Positions 1 through 12,953 are shown, counted from the stretch's first letter. The stretch: 64,000 bases of DNA from Chalara sp. BL73 (GCA_918026815.1 CAKJVC010000049.1:744001-808000); one strand, 5' to 3'. The notes: generated from the sequence alone by a model not told the origin. Made by a program: numbers and translations.

Positions 1-635
1 ACCGCATGGGGAGATGGTTACGTCTGCGGGCCGGATTGTGTAAATTTGCCAACGTGTACTTTGTTGGATGCAGCTAAGTAGTTTGATGGGTGGAGAGACG
101 TTACGAGCGCACGGGGGGGGGGGAGGCCTGGAATGAGGTGTCAAGCTGCTTTCAAATGGTTCGCCGGGCTCGATTTCGCCTGTCGCTATGTGTTGCTGAT
201 TTTCGGAGTGCTGGAGGCCTGGGATGGATGGGAAGGAGCGCGGCATGGCTCTGATCGCCTCCTGGCGATGCCGCTCATTCTTAGGGCACCCAGAGATACG
301 TGACGAGCGCACAATTTGTTGGTGCTCTGAGGCAGAAGACTAACATTGCGCAGGAAATCAACGCAAGGTCAGATTTTTGACTTGCATATGCCGTGTACTT
401 CACATGTAATGATTCACATGCAGTCAGATAGCATGGTGCCAGAGATCTGGAAACGGGCTTTTTCCCAATAAATCATATTATCATATGCTAATCAATGTTG
501 TGCGACTGTTCCTACTCCCTCCACCCACGCTGTGTGAAAGCAAAAATGTTGAAATTTATGTAGTGACGCACTTGGCATATGTTGGGTTGCAATTCCCATA
601 GGTTTCATTACTTATTTTTTTTTTTGGTTAGTGAT
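1..635. other. Left-edge intergenic sequence
   Basis: I see no supportable gene here. It holds the 3' flank of the Lon gene, whose stop lies at 636-638 on the minus strand, and an 11-nt G homopolymer at 113-123. The rest is ordinary non-coding sequence, more AT-rich towards position 600. Confidence 0.5.
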
Positions 636-3600
636 TTACAATCGACTTTCGATGCCTGCAAAATGTTCTTCTCCCGGCCAGTGAGTGTCTGGCCAGACGT
701 GTCGCATTGCTTCCCAGATGTGTCTTTTCACAAGTCAGTGGGAACTCTCTTGGCTATGGGTTGATCTTATACGACTTACCTCACATGGATGATTTCTAAA
801 CCGTCCTTGACCTCCTGTGGCAGATCTTTCACGCTATGCTGTGTTAGTAGGAATCAGGACAAGGAAGGAACCAACCCCTTACTCTTTCTTGTTCTGAGCA
901 GGAAGCAGCACGGTCTTGACGCCTGCTCGCAAAGCTCCAATAAGCTTCTCCTTGATGCCTCCGACGGCAGTAATGCGACCACGGAGGGATATTTCACCCT
1001 GTTGGTGTTAGGATCACTACAGGTTCATGAAACTCACAAAGAAACTTACGGTCATAGCCATGGTTGGAGGCACGGCTTTGCCTGAAAACAAGGAAATCAA
1101 CGCAATAGTATGCGCCACTCCCGCTGATGGACCATCCTATTGATCGAAATCAGCAAAGCAAACGTGTTAAAGGGTTCGGAACATACCTTAGGAATTGCTC
1201 CGGATGGGCAATGTACATGGATGCTACGTTTCTCCATAATATTTTCCGACGGATCATGCGTCAGACCAAGCTCATAAGCATGCCCTTTAACCCACGAGAG
1301 TGCTACCTCAACACTCTCTTTGAGTACTGCGCCAAGTGTACCTGTGAGCTGCACGCTTCCTTTTCCTGGCATATCAGCCACTTCAATGAAAAGGATGCTC
1401 CCATTACCACCAGAACTGTAGGCCACGAGACCAGTCACTATACCTGGGCGGCTAGTTGCAAGTTAGCACCGCGGTTATTCTGTCCTCAGCTCAGAAATAT
1501 TGCCCATTCTTTCCGATGGTGCTTTAAAGTGCTACAGCAGAATCGCGTGGGGGTAATAGAACCCGAGAGCCTTGACTTACCTGGTCGTTTCTGCAATCTC
1601 TTCGTCGTATTTCTCGATGCCTAAAATATCCTCAAGATCCGCTACAGTGAGTTGGGGCTTATACTTTTCAGCATGCCCTGAGTCTTTGGCTTCGGCATAT
1701 TCTACAGCCTTTGCACGACATACTGAACCAATCTCCCGCTCCAAATTCCGAACGCCTGATTCACGAGTGTACGACTCAATGATTTTGGACACCACATCTT
1801 GGTTGAACTCGACCTGCCCGTCTCCGAGTCCGTTTGTGCGAATCTGTTTCGGTATAAGGTGCTGAAGCGCGATATGTCGTTTTTCAAGCGTAGTGTAGCC
1901 TGACAAATTGATGGTTTCCATGCGGTCCAGTAGGGGTGGAGGTATGGTATCGAGACTATTGGCTGTTGCGATGAAGAGAACCTTGCTGAGGTCAATCGGA
2001 ATATTGACATAATGGTCCGTGAAAGTGTGATTTTGTTCGGGATCAAGGACTTCCAGCATAGCCGCTGAGGGATCGCCATGGAAGTTAGATGTGCTGTAAG
2101 ACATTAGTGACAATCCTTTCGGGATGATCCTAAATACTAACCCTACTTTGTCAATCTCATCCAGGAGAAAGACGGGGTTTGCAACTCCAACCTTCTTTAA
2201 ACCATTGACAATCAAGCCAGGCATTGCCGCTACATAGGTTCTGCGGTGTCCCCTAATCTCTGCCTCGTCTCTCACACCCCCTAGTGATATCCTATGAAAC
2301 TTCCGTCCAAGGGCTGTTGCTACAGACTTGGCCAAACTTGTCTTTCCTACTCCCGGTGGTCCTACTAAGAGAAGAATAGGCGATTTATCGATCATCCGTT
2401 TGCTCCTCAGGATCTCCACTTTCTCCAAAGCTTTATCCTCTTCGGCTTTCACAACTTGTGCATCCACATCGTCGTTTATAGATTGTTTGAGCTTCAACAC
2501 AGCGAGATACTCAAGCAACCGTTTCTTAACCCTTTCTAGGCCGTAGTGGTCGTCGTCAAGCTGCTTTCTGGCTCTGGAAAGTGTATCTAGTCCAAGTTGA
2601 TCTTCTGTCACCGCTGTCCAAGGTATTTCCGCTAAGGTTTCAAGATAATTCCGCGTAACACCGTATTCGGCTTGGGCGGGTGACATCTTTTTCAGCCTTT
2701 TGAGCTCTCGATCGGCGACTTTTGCAGCTTCTGGTGATAGGCCAGCGGCATCAATTTTCTTTTTTAATTCCTCAATCTCATTAGGCTCCTGTTCGTCATC
2801 TTGCGGTCCTCCCATTCCTGGCATTCCAGGTGGTAGGGCACTCATGGCCGCCCTTCTCGCTCTCTGATTGTTTATCTTGTTCATCTGATCAAGATCAAGG
2901 TTTGTCGGAATACTGGAGCTTGTGAAGGTTGTTATGCTAACATTATTCTTGATATTGCCAATCTGACGTTGCAACAACGCAACTGCCTTCTCCAACCGTT
3001 CCTTTACGTCCAAAGCGGCCAACACTTGCAGTTTCTCCTCTAATGACGCTTCAACGATATTTGTCATGAAGTCTGCCAGTAAGCCGGCATCTTGGAGACT
3101 TTTCTTTGCAATGTATAGTTCGAGACGACGTGCAAGTACCGGAGATAATCCGCTCGAGCTAGTGCTTCGTGGAAGTAGAGACGAAAGCCGCAATAGCGTA
3201 AGAAGTTCCCTGGAGAGCGATTTTAGATGAGCGAATAAGGCTTGTATTGCAACATCCTCAGGAGATATCGCTGTACCCGTATTAGCATTCTAGGTATTGA
3301 AATCCAAAGGTGCAAACATACCATCATCGTACTCATATGTGACCTCCGCCTCAAAGAACGGACGTTCTTGAGTCACTTTCTGAATCCGAACTCTAGCAAT
3401 CCCTTCTACTAGCAGAGCAAACTCCCCTGTTCCCCGCCCTTCCACTCCCGATATCTTTGCCGCCACGCCAAATCCAAACAGATCATCCTTAGAGGCACTT
3501 GCAGGGTTTATATCTAGCCGCTCTTTGGGCGCTGGGCTTCGTTCGTCGTGTGCTATCAGTTTTTGGCCATGACGACTTAGAAGCGGCGAACTCAGGGGAA

Positions 3601-3793
3601 CGCAGGCGATGTTGACATTGTCTAGTCTTTGGCTGGGAACTTTCGATGCGGCGCGACTATATACGCTTGAGAGGAGAGCCGGGATATCGACTCGGTTGCT
3701 TGCAACGGGTATCCTTAATACTATTCCGGGAAGGAGAACGGTATCTTTGGCTAGAGGGATGATGGGAAGTGTTGTTGTCTTGATTGGCGCCAT
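636..3793 (-). CDS. pln: Peroxisomal Lon protease (ATP-dependent serine protease)
   Basis: ATP-dependent Ser/Lys protease that degrades damaged matrix proteins. The model has eight exons (3322-3793, 2142-3270, 1581-2093, 1187-1451, 1050-1136, 883-998, 780-833, 636-723) and sums to 907 residues. Visible in order: an N-terminal LON substrate-binding domain ([15 protein letters not shown] near residue 10), a coiled-coil region, the AAA+ core with Walker A GPPGVGKT near residue 461 and Walker B LLDEID, then the protease domain with catalytic Ser in PKDGPSAG and Lys in GGIKEKL. Splicing the last small exon gives a C-terminus ending SRL, a type 1 peroxisomal targeting signal. This and the missing mitochondrial presequence separate it from mitochondrial Pim1. 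It is transcribed away from the left edge; the next gene, a MATE transporter, is on the same strand upstream. Confidence 0.95.
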
Positions 3794-4634
3794 AGTGCCT
3801 ATTACGGTAGCAGATGTGTGCGTGTGTCAATGAATATGCAAAGTATGTACAAATGAGAGAATGGGCTCGTTAATTTGAGAGTAGCTAATGTATCATGGGC
3901 GAAGTGAGGCAATCAGTGGTTCATGTCGACATCTGAATTACTCATGAACCTCGGCTTTGGACGGATCTCCATCCATGAGGCTGCATCCAGCCTTGTAACA
4001 CGAGGCTGTAGGGCACGCGGACTGGTCTTTGACTTGAACATTGGGACTCGCTTTGGCTCTCAGATGCTTTATATGTTGCATAGTCATTCTATTTGGGTTT
4101 GAGTGATTTCTTTTTCCTTTCAATAGAAATCCCAAATCTAAGGTTGAGTGATGAAGCATTTGTCACGTGTTGTAGCCTGATACTATACAATGGAAGATGC
4201 TGGAAATTACACGATTGGCTTCAGCAAAGACTAGCCATACAGCAGGCCGTAAGTATTATTAAACTATAGCTAAATGATCGTTGGTACAGCAAGAGCCATC
4301 CTGGAGTTGAATCCGACTAAGTGGGCTGACGCTTTTACTTGAGGGAGGACGGCGTGGTAGGTTTCACTAGAAGGGGCGTAGTGTATAGGAGTAGAATAGT
4401 GTAGTCTCAAAGGAGTCCACGGATGTAACATAATAAAATTGCCAGTAACATTTTCCACCATTAAGCTTATCATAGCAATTGTGAAATGGAATCAAGACAG
4501 CACCAGATAGAAGGTTGTGGCTCCGTCTGTCAATCTTCCTGGCCACATGAAGATGTTCATTATCTCACTCGATAAGATTATGTACATTTTTATGAGTTCT
4601 TCCAATCATCCTCAAATATTTTTCTTCTCTCTCT
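3794..4634. other. Lon upstream region and MATE 3' flank
   Basis: About 840 bases without a supportable gene. A 49-codon minus-strand ORF at 3938-4084 with three closely spaced cysteines is present, but it has no homology I recognise and no splice support. The Lon promoter must lie just upstream of 3793. Confidence 0.4.
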
Positions 4635-6954
4635 TCATCCTGCAGCATTCCTGTCTTGAGCATCCTATTTCTCGATCAGTTCTAATTGTTCGTAAAATAT
4701 TCAACTTAGAACAGCTTACCTCAACAGCATCATCCCAATTTGATTTATACAAAAATAGTCCCTCGATCGCAGCAACCCTATTAAAGATTAATATCACAAT
4801 GTCTTCTTGAAAATATCGACTTACAAGCCAAGAGCAACGGCAACGCCGGACCACAATCCCTCAAGGCCCCACTTCAAACCGAATGCTGTCCCGAACGAGA
4901 TAGGCATAGCAATCACATAGTAGCAGAAGAGGTTTACCCATCCTCCAATTTCTTGGCGACCAAGGCCTCTGAGCAAGCCATTGCAGTTTGCTGCTAGAGC
5001 ATCGAAAAGTTGGAATGCAGCACATATAGGCAAGACCTTGGCGACGAGATTTACGACATCTTGATCATTCGTGAACAGTTGTGGGATGACGTTCCGGAGG
5101 GTGGCGAGTATAATCACGTTGAATATTCCTATGACACTAGCTATGACTAAGGTCTGCAGAAAGTTAGTGGCTGGAAGGAAGCTCACATGGAGACAAAACA
5201 TACCACTCTAGCACTTGTTCTTGCCGCATCTGAAAGAGTCGCTCCTATAAGATTAGCTACTCGAGTGGATGCAGCGATGGACACAGAGAAAGGTATCTGG
5301 AAAGTGATCGCTGATAAGGTCGACAGAATACTCTGGGCGGCGAGATGAGTAGTGGAGAGGTAACTCGCTGCTAGGGTCAATATCTCGAAAGCAAGATACT
5401 CCGCTTCAACCATAACCATTCCTGGAAGAGCTAGTTTTATCATCGGTCCTGGAAAAATTAGTGCTATACTATGGGTTTTGCATCACCAAAAGCCTTACCC
5501 CAGTTACGGAACGCTTTGTAAGTCAGACCATTCCAGCACTGTTTCCCATCCACAAAGTAAACATATAAGAACAGGAAAAATGGCATGAGATTATCTGTAA
5601 CCGCAACAGCGATCGGAGCCCCGATGAACCCCCATCCGAAGTGCCAGACAAATAGCCAGTTCATAAAAGCATTCAACGGCGCCGCGACTAGAAGAACATA
5701 AGTCGTGGATGCAAATAGGCCCTGCGATTGCACGAAGCGTTTACCACTCTCGAAAAGTGCAAAGCCTGGTGCCCCCAAGGCCAACACGCGCAAGTACAAT
5801 CCAGCAAGCTCGGCTGTCTCTTTCTCAGGCACAATTTTTAGCAAGATAGCCTCGGCAAAGATCCAGACTAATGCTATCGGAATAGTCAACAGCCACAAGA
5901 AGTATACCATTCGCTGGAATTGAAGACCGACGAGCTCTTTCCTTCCAGACCCATATGCTTGAGCGCAAAGGGTATCGAGACTGGTCGCCATGCCTTGATA
6001 TATCGCGTATCCGAAGATATTGGCGGTCATAGATGCCAAACTTACAGCACCAAGCTCTACTTTTCCTAGATGGCCAACAGTGAAAATACTTGCTACAGTC
6101 AGAGAATATTGCAGTACTAAGTTTACCCAAGAATTAGTCAAGATTGAGGGATAATGACGCCGAACATCAGATAGCAAATCTCCAAGAAAGAAAGGTGTGG
6201 CAATTCGCTCTACAGGATCTATAATAGGGGCTCACTTACAAAATGTTACGACCAGCGGAAGAGAATAATTCCAGATGGTCTTGGTTTCCCGCTGCCAAGT
6301 TGTTTTGATCTTTCCCGCTGCAACAGCTTCTTCCCATTGCCTGTTCAGCCGTTCATGCTGAGTACGAGCTGATTCTTGGGATCCATTCGGTAATAACAAT
6401 GAAGTCTCGGATGGGTCTGTTGCGAATAAAGGAGCCACTGCTTCCTCGTCACCGTCTATCTTTGGAATCTTGGTGCTAAAAAATCTTTGATATAGTCGGC
6501 TCAAGGCATTCCGTTTCTTCGGTTCTGGATGCTTTGGCGGAACAAGACGATTGTCCCGCAATAGACTCCGCTCCTCATTCCTCGATTGCTTCTTTTCCTT
6601 TTTCGAGAGCCTGACTGTATCCAAGTGTTGAGGCGTGACCGCCGGTCGTGTAGCTCCATATGCTACAGCACTAGGTCTTCGATAAGAGTTAGCCATTGAA
6701 TGCTGCAGCTCATCTGGGCGGACTGTTGACGCGTCCGAATCGTCGTCGCTAGAACTTGTACCATGTCCATCATTCTCGTCGTCGGAGCATTCTAACAGAT
6801 CACGCGCTATGCTCTCCTGAGCTATTGGAGAAGCCGACAAGTAGGAAGTGCTGAAAGGTGAACGGGCGATGGACCCTTGTCTGCTGGGTTGTTTTCTGAT
6901 CGGTCTAGAAGATGACATTGTGTATGGTTGGCCTGTACTTTGGGACGTGAACAT
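4635..6954 (-). CDS. MATE family multidrug/toxin efflux transporter (ERC1-like)
   Basis: Membrane antiporter of the MATE family, which exports organic cations and related compounds using an ion gradient. Six exons (6240-6954, 5499-6116, 5204-5448, 4825-5153, 4720-4777, 4635-4664) give 664 residues. The first 215 or so residues are hydrophilic, with an acidic Asp/Ser patch, and are probably cytosolic. The MATE fold follows with about twelve hydrophobic segments; family sequences include LQYSLTVASIFTVGHLG, YGSGRKELVGLQFQRM and NWGPMIKLALPG, the first and last recreated by splicing. The 10-codon final exon ends NAAG-stop, as in yeast ERC1-type proteins. An internal ATG at 6918 (MSSSRPIRK) is an alternative start. 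The substrate cannot be told from sequence. It is divergent from the DUF202 gene. Confidence 0.9.
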
Positions 6955-7500
6955 GAGAAGCGTCTATTTATTTGTCTTTTTTTGCTTCTGTTTTCAGAAT
7001 ATGAATCATCCAAGGCCGCCCACTTCCACCCGGCATACAAAGACACGAGACGACAAAATCACTATCGAGCAAAGGTAGATATATGTGTGAAAGTCCGTGT
7101 GGTGGAAGAAAGACTTCTTCGATTTGACGATGGGTGTCAATGCAAGGCAAAATTTCCACTCCGTACTTTACTCCATATCCGTAGCACATCAACAAGCAAG
7201 GAAGAGCTTGGGAAAGCTTTCCCCAATTAGCCAATCGCCAATCAAGCCTGTCAAAAAACTGCTGTAGCCTGCCAAGGATTTGCCCCGCCATTTGATAAGA
7301 GGAGATGGCCCGATTTGGCATATCCAGCCGAGCCGATAAGAGACCCAAGATTCTGTTATTCATTACCATGTTGTTGCTGCCCTTCATATGGCGTGCTCTA
7401 CGGCCCAAGTGTGCAATATTTTGTTGTCAAAGAACTTCAAGTCGCAAAGTTATACTTGTACTCTGAGCCTAGAGGAAAACTCCAAATCTTACCTGGAGGA
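6955..7500. promoter_or_regulatory. Divergent promoter region between MATE transporter and DUF202 gene
   Basis: A stretch of 546 bases separates the two start codons, so both promoters must lie here. Several open frames cross it on both strands, but none has splice support or a recognisable domain. I see no defined operator. Confidence 0.4.
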
Positions 7501-8214
7501 ATGCCTCAATCCGGAGACGAAGAAGAAGCTACGACGCGCCATGTTTACAATGCCTTGCATTACCGCTTGGTCAATCCAGTTGTTGTCGAAGAGTAAGTCG
7601 ATTGCGGGGGGGAAAGAAATATTGCCATTGTCAAATAAGAAGCTGACAGCATCGACCAGTCACCAAGGATCCTCAGTCTTTTGCGTACCTCCTTTTCTAG
7701 GCCCCCTGCTCTTCGACAACACCGATAGCGATGCTCGCGATCACTGTGCCAATGAACGAAGTAATCGCTTTTCTTTTATTCATGGGCAACATTCGCTGAT
7801 TTTACCCCAGCTTTCCTGTCCTACCTGCGCCTCAGCGTATATATGACCATTGTCTCTGTTGCAATAGTTGTTTCTTTTCATCTCAAATCCGAGCCTTCTT
7901 CACTGGAATTACGTATGGCTAAACCTCTGGGGATTATTTTCTGGTTGTTGAGTCTGGCTTGTCTGGCGCTTGGTTTTGGGAATTACGTCAAGACAGTCAA
8001 CAAATATAGTCGACGAGCTGCCATCGTGCAGACGGGGTGGAAAACGCAATCAGTATGTACCCTGTCCTGCTGGCTGGCGGGCCAGAGGATGCCGCGAGAG
8101 CTGGAATATGGAAGCAAGTTGCTGACATAAGGATTCTAGATATTGTCATTAATTGCATGCGCCATAGTTGGAGCATGCGTTTTATTTCTTGCAACAAACT
8201 CGAAGCGGTCTTGA
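7501..8214 (+). CDS. DUF202 domain small membrane protein
   Basis: Four exons (7501-7592, 7660-7760, 7811-8052, 8140-8214) join to 169 residues. The hallmark NERTFLSYLRLSVY of the DUF202 family appears only when exons 2 and 3 are joined, which supports the splice sites strongly. Three membrane segments follow: one after the NERT motif, one around LGIIFWLLSLACLALGFGNY, and one in the last exon (LIACAIVGACVLFLA). The N-terminal 70 or so residues are polar. Yeast Vtc1, whose three-helix domain is related, takes part in vacuolar polyphosphate synthesis, but stand-alone DUF202 proteins have no agreed function, so I assign none. The exact start is inferred from the first in-frame ATG of exon 1. Confidence 0.85.
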
Positions 8215-9870
8215 AAAGTTGTTCGAAAGAACATGCAGAGTCATCTGAGTAATTGTGAATTGCATGGCGTAGGAGTTGTGTGTATATAAACTTTCTGATG
8301 TGAAGATACCCTCAATTTCATTAATGCTTATTCGCACATTCTTCGAATGTTTTGTTTACACAATTGTATGTCATACTCTGTGAGATCCCGATCCAAGTGA
8401 TTGTAATGTATACGCTTCAAGACCTAGAGGGATTTATTAAGGCTCTTAAATAAAGGCTCCAGGACGCAAAGATTGCCCAAAAGCAGACGGAAACTAGCAA
8501 CGAAGAACTGGGTTTTCTATCTTTTATCATCCTAAGCAAAAACTGCTTGATTTGAACATGGAGTTGAATACTGTCAGTGGTTCACTTCAAGGTTATAAAG
8601 GCTCAAGGAGAATTTGCTTTTTCTAGAGTATTTATTCACATCAAGCACTAGCATGTTTACTATATAGGTATATCAACTTGGTCTCGTCTTACTGAAGGAG
8701 CTTTCAAATCGGTTAATTAGTCATAAACAAAATATAAACGGCTCAAACTAGACGTCTCTGCTAGGCAACGATCTGAGGCAATCCATTTTAGGGCACATTG
8801 GGAAAGTTTTTTAATAACGAAATAGATACCTTTTCGTTCGTACCAAGTTTAGCTTCCGAGTCCTTCGTTATAGAGACTCCCACAACTAAATTCGACCCGA
8901 GGCTCATGGCTACAAACTTAGCCAACGGATATATTTAGATGCATCTGGCACGCAGCTATTTGCGAGCAGATCTATTGAGACCGAGTGCCCCGTAGTGAGC
9001 CTAGTAATGGTGTTTTTTACCACGATAGGCTGGCATCCATTGCATATTTCCGCGACCTAGAGATGATATATCTGGAAGAGTAGATAGATGCTCCTAGAAC
9101 AGCGGAAATACAGCTCGACTATGCTCAAAGAGCCATCTGGATCTATAGCAAAGAGTACGCGGAGATGTAACCAGGGGTGGTTTGGACTGGACGCTGTAGT
9201 TAAGGCCACAGCGGTGTCAAGAGTAGGACTTCCCCATACCACCCGATCTCCCATCCAATATCCCTTATATTGTGATCTGGACCGCTGTACAGTGGAACGA
9301 GAAAATTACTAGAGCCCGAAACAGCCGGAGGCGGGTGATCTAAACAGCTTGATTTTTTTGTCTCTGATTTCAATAGCGACTAGGACAACAACGCGGTGAC
9401 GGTGGAGGCGGAGGCGATAGTGATGATAGAGATGATGAGAATGGTGGAAAGGACCACCGCAATAATTCAAACACAGATCAGAAAGACAAACTTAGAGTGA
9501 AGATAGTTTCATTTTTTAAAGGGGGGAAGGGGTGCGGCTGAGTAAAAGGGGCGCATCTTCAGGTTGCCTCACTGGCACCACGCCTGTTCATTAGCAGCAT
9601 TTCAACGCCACAAGGCTTTTGAAATATCCCAATGGAGATTTCTTTTTTTCTACTTAAGAAGAGGCTTGTCCCCACTTGCGTTTTGGTTTGAAAAATATCG
9701 CTGGGTACTCGGAAGCTTTGTACAGTACCATTGTGATGTTGGTCTGCTAGTGTTGAATATTGCGAAGTCTCCCATCTCGTGGGAAAGGTACTACAATGAC
9801 ACCTTCAGTCTGTGTTGGATACTAATTAGCCTTCCGTAGGTGAGCCGCTAAAGGCCGCATATGTTCTACA
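8215..9870. other. Gene-poor stretch upstream of chitin synthase
   Basis: This holds 1.66 kb without an intact gene. From 8215 to about 8990 it is AT-rich and shows nothing. From 8994 to 9541 there are two coding-like relics, listed separately. The last 300 bases are presumably the chitin synthase promoter. Confidence 0.45.
8994..9541 (+). pseudogene. Possible gene relic, unidentified
   Basis: Two stretches read like protein but are broken. At 8994-9170 one frame gives a helical, protein-like sequence (including IQLDYAQRAIWIYSKEYAEM) interrupted by TAG at 9081-9083 and ended by TAA at 9168-9170. The helix resembles a tetratricopeptide unit, but only loosely. At 9377-9541, after a possible TTTCAATAG acceptor, a Gly/Asp-rich open segment of 54 codons follows (DDRDDENGGKDHRNN). 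I cannot name the family. It could be a decayed gene or chance; the amino-acid texture is the only evidence. Confidence 0.3.
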
Positions 9871-12800
9871 ATGAGGGGTCATGGCGAGCGAGATAGTAGT
9901 ACAGAGTTAGAGCCCATATCTCGAGAATACGAACCTGATCATGATCCGCTGGCCGTTTCTGAAGCGACCAATCTCTTATGGTCCGACTCCAATACACGTG
10001 CTCATGCTAGCTTCGGTGATCCTGGGTTACTCTCTGGACCAGATTTTCACCTGAGAGCGAACACTCCCAGTCCTTCCCCATCGCCGCACTCTCGAGAAGC
10101 AAGAGGACTATCACATAGCTTCACTCCAGCTGCTCAAGCCCTCTCTTCCCAAGAAGACAGAACCGGATTCAACTTGCAAGAGTCATATGCCTCCCACATT
10201 TCAAGTGACTACTCGCAAGCCGACCCTAACTTCACTATTCAAACAGACGAAGAAGCCACTAACGCTTGGCGTGAAAGACAAAACCCAACAGCAGGTGGTC
10301 TGCGTCGTTGGGGTACAAGGAAAGTGAAACTTGTACAAGGTACTGTCCTCAGTGCCGATTACGACACACCATCGGCCATCAAGTCCGCCATTCAGGCAAG
10401 ATATAGATATCACGGAGAAGAGCTTACCCATATGAGATGTACACACTGCCATGCAAACTACTATGTTGAAAACAAGTAGCTGATTGAGGCTCCCAGACAC
10501 CGCAGCTACTTGCGACCCAGACGATTTTACTGTTAAAAATGGCTACAACCTGCGTCCCGCTTTGTATAACCGGCACACGGAATTACTCATCGGAATTACG
10601 TACTATAACGAGGATAAGTCCCTATTCTCACGTACCCTTCACAACGTCATGACAAATGTGCGAGATATTGTTAACTTGAAGAAGTCCGACTTTTGGAACA
10701 TTGGCGGGCCGGCGTGGCAGAAGATTGTTGTTTGCGTCCTGATGGACGGTATAGATCCTTGCGACAAGGATGTTCTCGATATCCTTGCAACAGTAGGAGT
10801 GTATCAGGATGGAATTATGAAAAGGGACGTCGACAGAAAAGAAACCAAGGCTCACATTTTCGAATTTACGACACAGATATCAGTCACTGCCCGCCAAACC
10901 CTAATTAGACCAAGTGATGAGTCCATCCAATCCTTACCACCAGTGCAGGTGATGCTCTGCCTGAAGCAAAAGAACTCCAAGAAAATTAATAGCCATCGTA
11001 AGTCACAGTTCTACCAAAACTATCTGATGAAAGATTTCTCCCTTAATCAGCAGCTTTGACTGGCTTTGCTCACAAATTTCTCTGCTCGTGAAGTTCTTCC
11101 AGTCAGGCCTCCCTTCAGATACCTCAATCAATTTCCGTAGTTTTTTGAGACCGCCGTCTCTGCCTCTTTCAACCTAAGAAACTCTACTGATGCTCCCTTC
11201 CACAGGCTGGCTGTTCCATGCATTTGGTCGCATACTAAATCCCGAGGTTGTCGTCTGCTTAGATGCTGGCACTCGGCCAGAAGCACGATCACTTCTCTCC
11301 ATATGGGAAGCATTTTACAATGACAAGGACTTAGGCGGTTGCTGTGGTGAGATTCATGCTATGACCGGCCGTGGTTGTGGCTACGTCTTAAAGCCTTTAG
11401 TTGCTGCACAAAGGTTCGAGTACAAAATCAGCTGTATCTTGGATCAGGCAATGGAAACTGCATTTGGCTACGTTACAGTGTTGCCTGGCGCCTTTTCGGC
11501 GTACCGATTTCGAGCTGTCGTTGGAAGACCACTTGAGCAATATTTCCATGGTGATCATACTTTAGCAGAAAGGCTTGGGAAGGCCGGTGTGCATGGCATG
11601 AACGCCTTCGTCAGGAATATGTTTCTTGCGGACGACCGTATCCTAAGCTTCGAGCTCGTGACGAAAAGAGACTCAAAGTGGCACACATCCTCCGTCAAGT
11701 CCGCCAAAGCAGAGACGGATATTCCTGAGGATATCATCGAATTTATAGACCAAAGGCGACGCTGGATAAATGGCGCTTTTGCCGCAGCCGTCTATTCGAT
11801 TGTGCATTTTTGGAGAATTTACAAATCGGGCCACAACATTATTCGTATGACGGTATTGCACATTCAACTGCTCTACAATATCGTTGCCTTACTGCTCTCC
11901 TGGTTCGGTATTGCGGGCTTTCTGCTAACGACCTTCATCATAACCGATATTGCTGGTTCTCCACCTGCTGGGTCAACGATACGTGCGTTCCCCTTCGGCA
12001 AAGCAACTCCTACTTTCAATGCGATCATTCAGTTGCTCTATCTGTTAACTGTTATACTTCAATTTATTATGGCGTTGGGAAACAAGGCGAAATGCCAATA
12101 CTGGGCTTACTTTGCCTCGTTCACGATCTTTGGTGCCGTCCAACTCTACTTCATATTGAACATTCTCTACTTGGTGATTCACGTCCTTAAGATTGGCCCA
12201 TCCGACAATACGGGAGGCGATTACAACTACATCCAGCACTTCTATGCGGCTATAGGAAACTGGACGGTACTTATTACCTGTGGGGCTGTGTTCGGAGTCT
12301 ACTACGCTGCATCCTTCCTCCACCTGGATCCTTGGCACATGTTTGATAGCTACGCACAATATCTGTTTGTTGTCTCAAGCTACACCAATATCCTCAACGT
12401 TTACGCATTTAGCAACTGGCATGATGTTTCGTGGGGCGAGAAGCGAGGAAAACCAGCGAGAGAACCGGAGAGCGCATTGCCCTCGGCAACTGTGACCTCC
12501 ACGGGAGGCCCTAGTTCTACTCGCATCATGGAGGAAATAGAGAAGCCCCAAGCTGATATTGATAGCCAGTTTGAGGCAACTGTAAGACGTGCTCTCAATC
12601 CCTACAAGAAACAAAAAATTGCCGACACGGGTCCCACGGTAGAGGAGTCATTCAAATTATTCCGGACAAGACTGATTGCAGTATACATTTTCTCCAACTT
12701 CTTACTCTGTATATTTGTTATAAATGAGGGGTTTGATGTCTTGAAATTTCTAGTGAGTGGTCAAACGGGATCTTGTGATTAGTGAGTATCAAAAACACAG

Positions 12801-12953
12801 CTGATAGTCATGCAGGGCAACTCCTTTTCTCGCAAAGTGTGGTTTTTCCGTATATGGCTATGGGCAACTTCAGGAACTTTTGCTGTTCGATTTGTTGGGA
12901 GTTGCTATTTTTTGTTGATGTCTGGAGTGAGTTGTTGTTTCGCTCGTCGGTAG
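9871..12953 (+). CDS. Chitin synthase, class III (GT2 family), divergent paralogue
   Basis: Plasma-membrane processive glycosyltransferase that polymerises UDP-GlcNAc into chitin. Four exons (9871-10438, 10497-10997, 11206-12752, 12816-12953) encode 917 residues. The N-terminal 180 residues are low-complexity. Class III signatures follow: [13 protein letters not shown] (made by joining exons 1 and 2), [19 protein letters not shown] (exons 2/3), [14 protein letters not shown] and the catalytic QRRRW. A cluster of membrane helices follows, and a final exon encodes a hydrophobic tail ending CCFARR. The usual LAEDR motif reads LADDR, and residues normally invariant near it (ALLNPLVAAQNFEYK-type) are altered to [14 protein letters not shown], so this looks like a divergent second class III copy. 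The final exon requires an alternative to the open frame that runs to 12782. It is isolated in a gene-poor region. Confidence 0.93.

Noticed and set aside
3938..4084. 49-codon minus-strand ORF with three close cysteines, metallothionein- or effector-like
   Set aside because: No signal peptide, no Cys-x-Cys pattern and no homology I recognise; chance is likely.
9180..9270. Minus-strand stretch with TGGATGGGAGA resembling the 3' part of 5S rRNA
   Set aside because: The match is about a dozen bases; the internal promoter boxes and the 5' half of 5S rRNA are missing.
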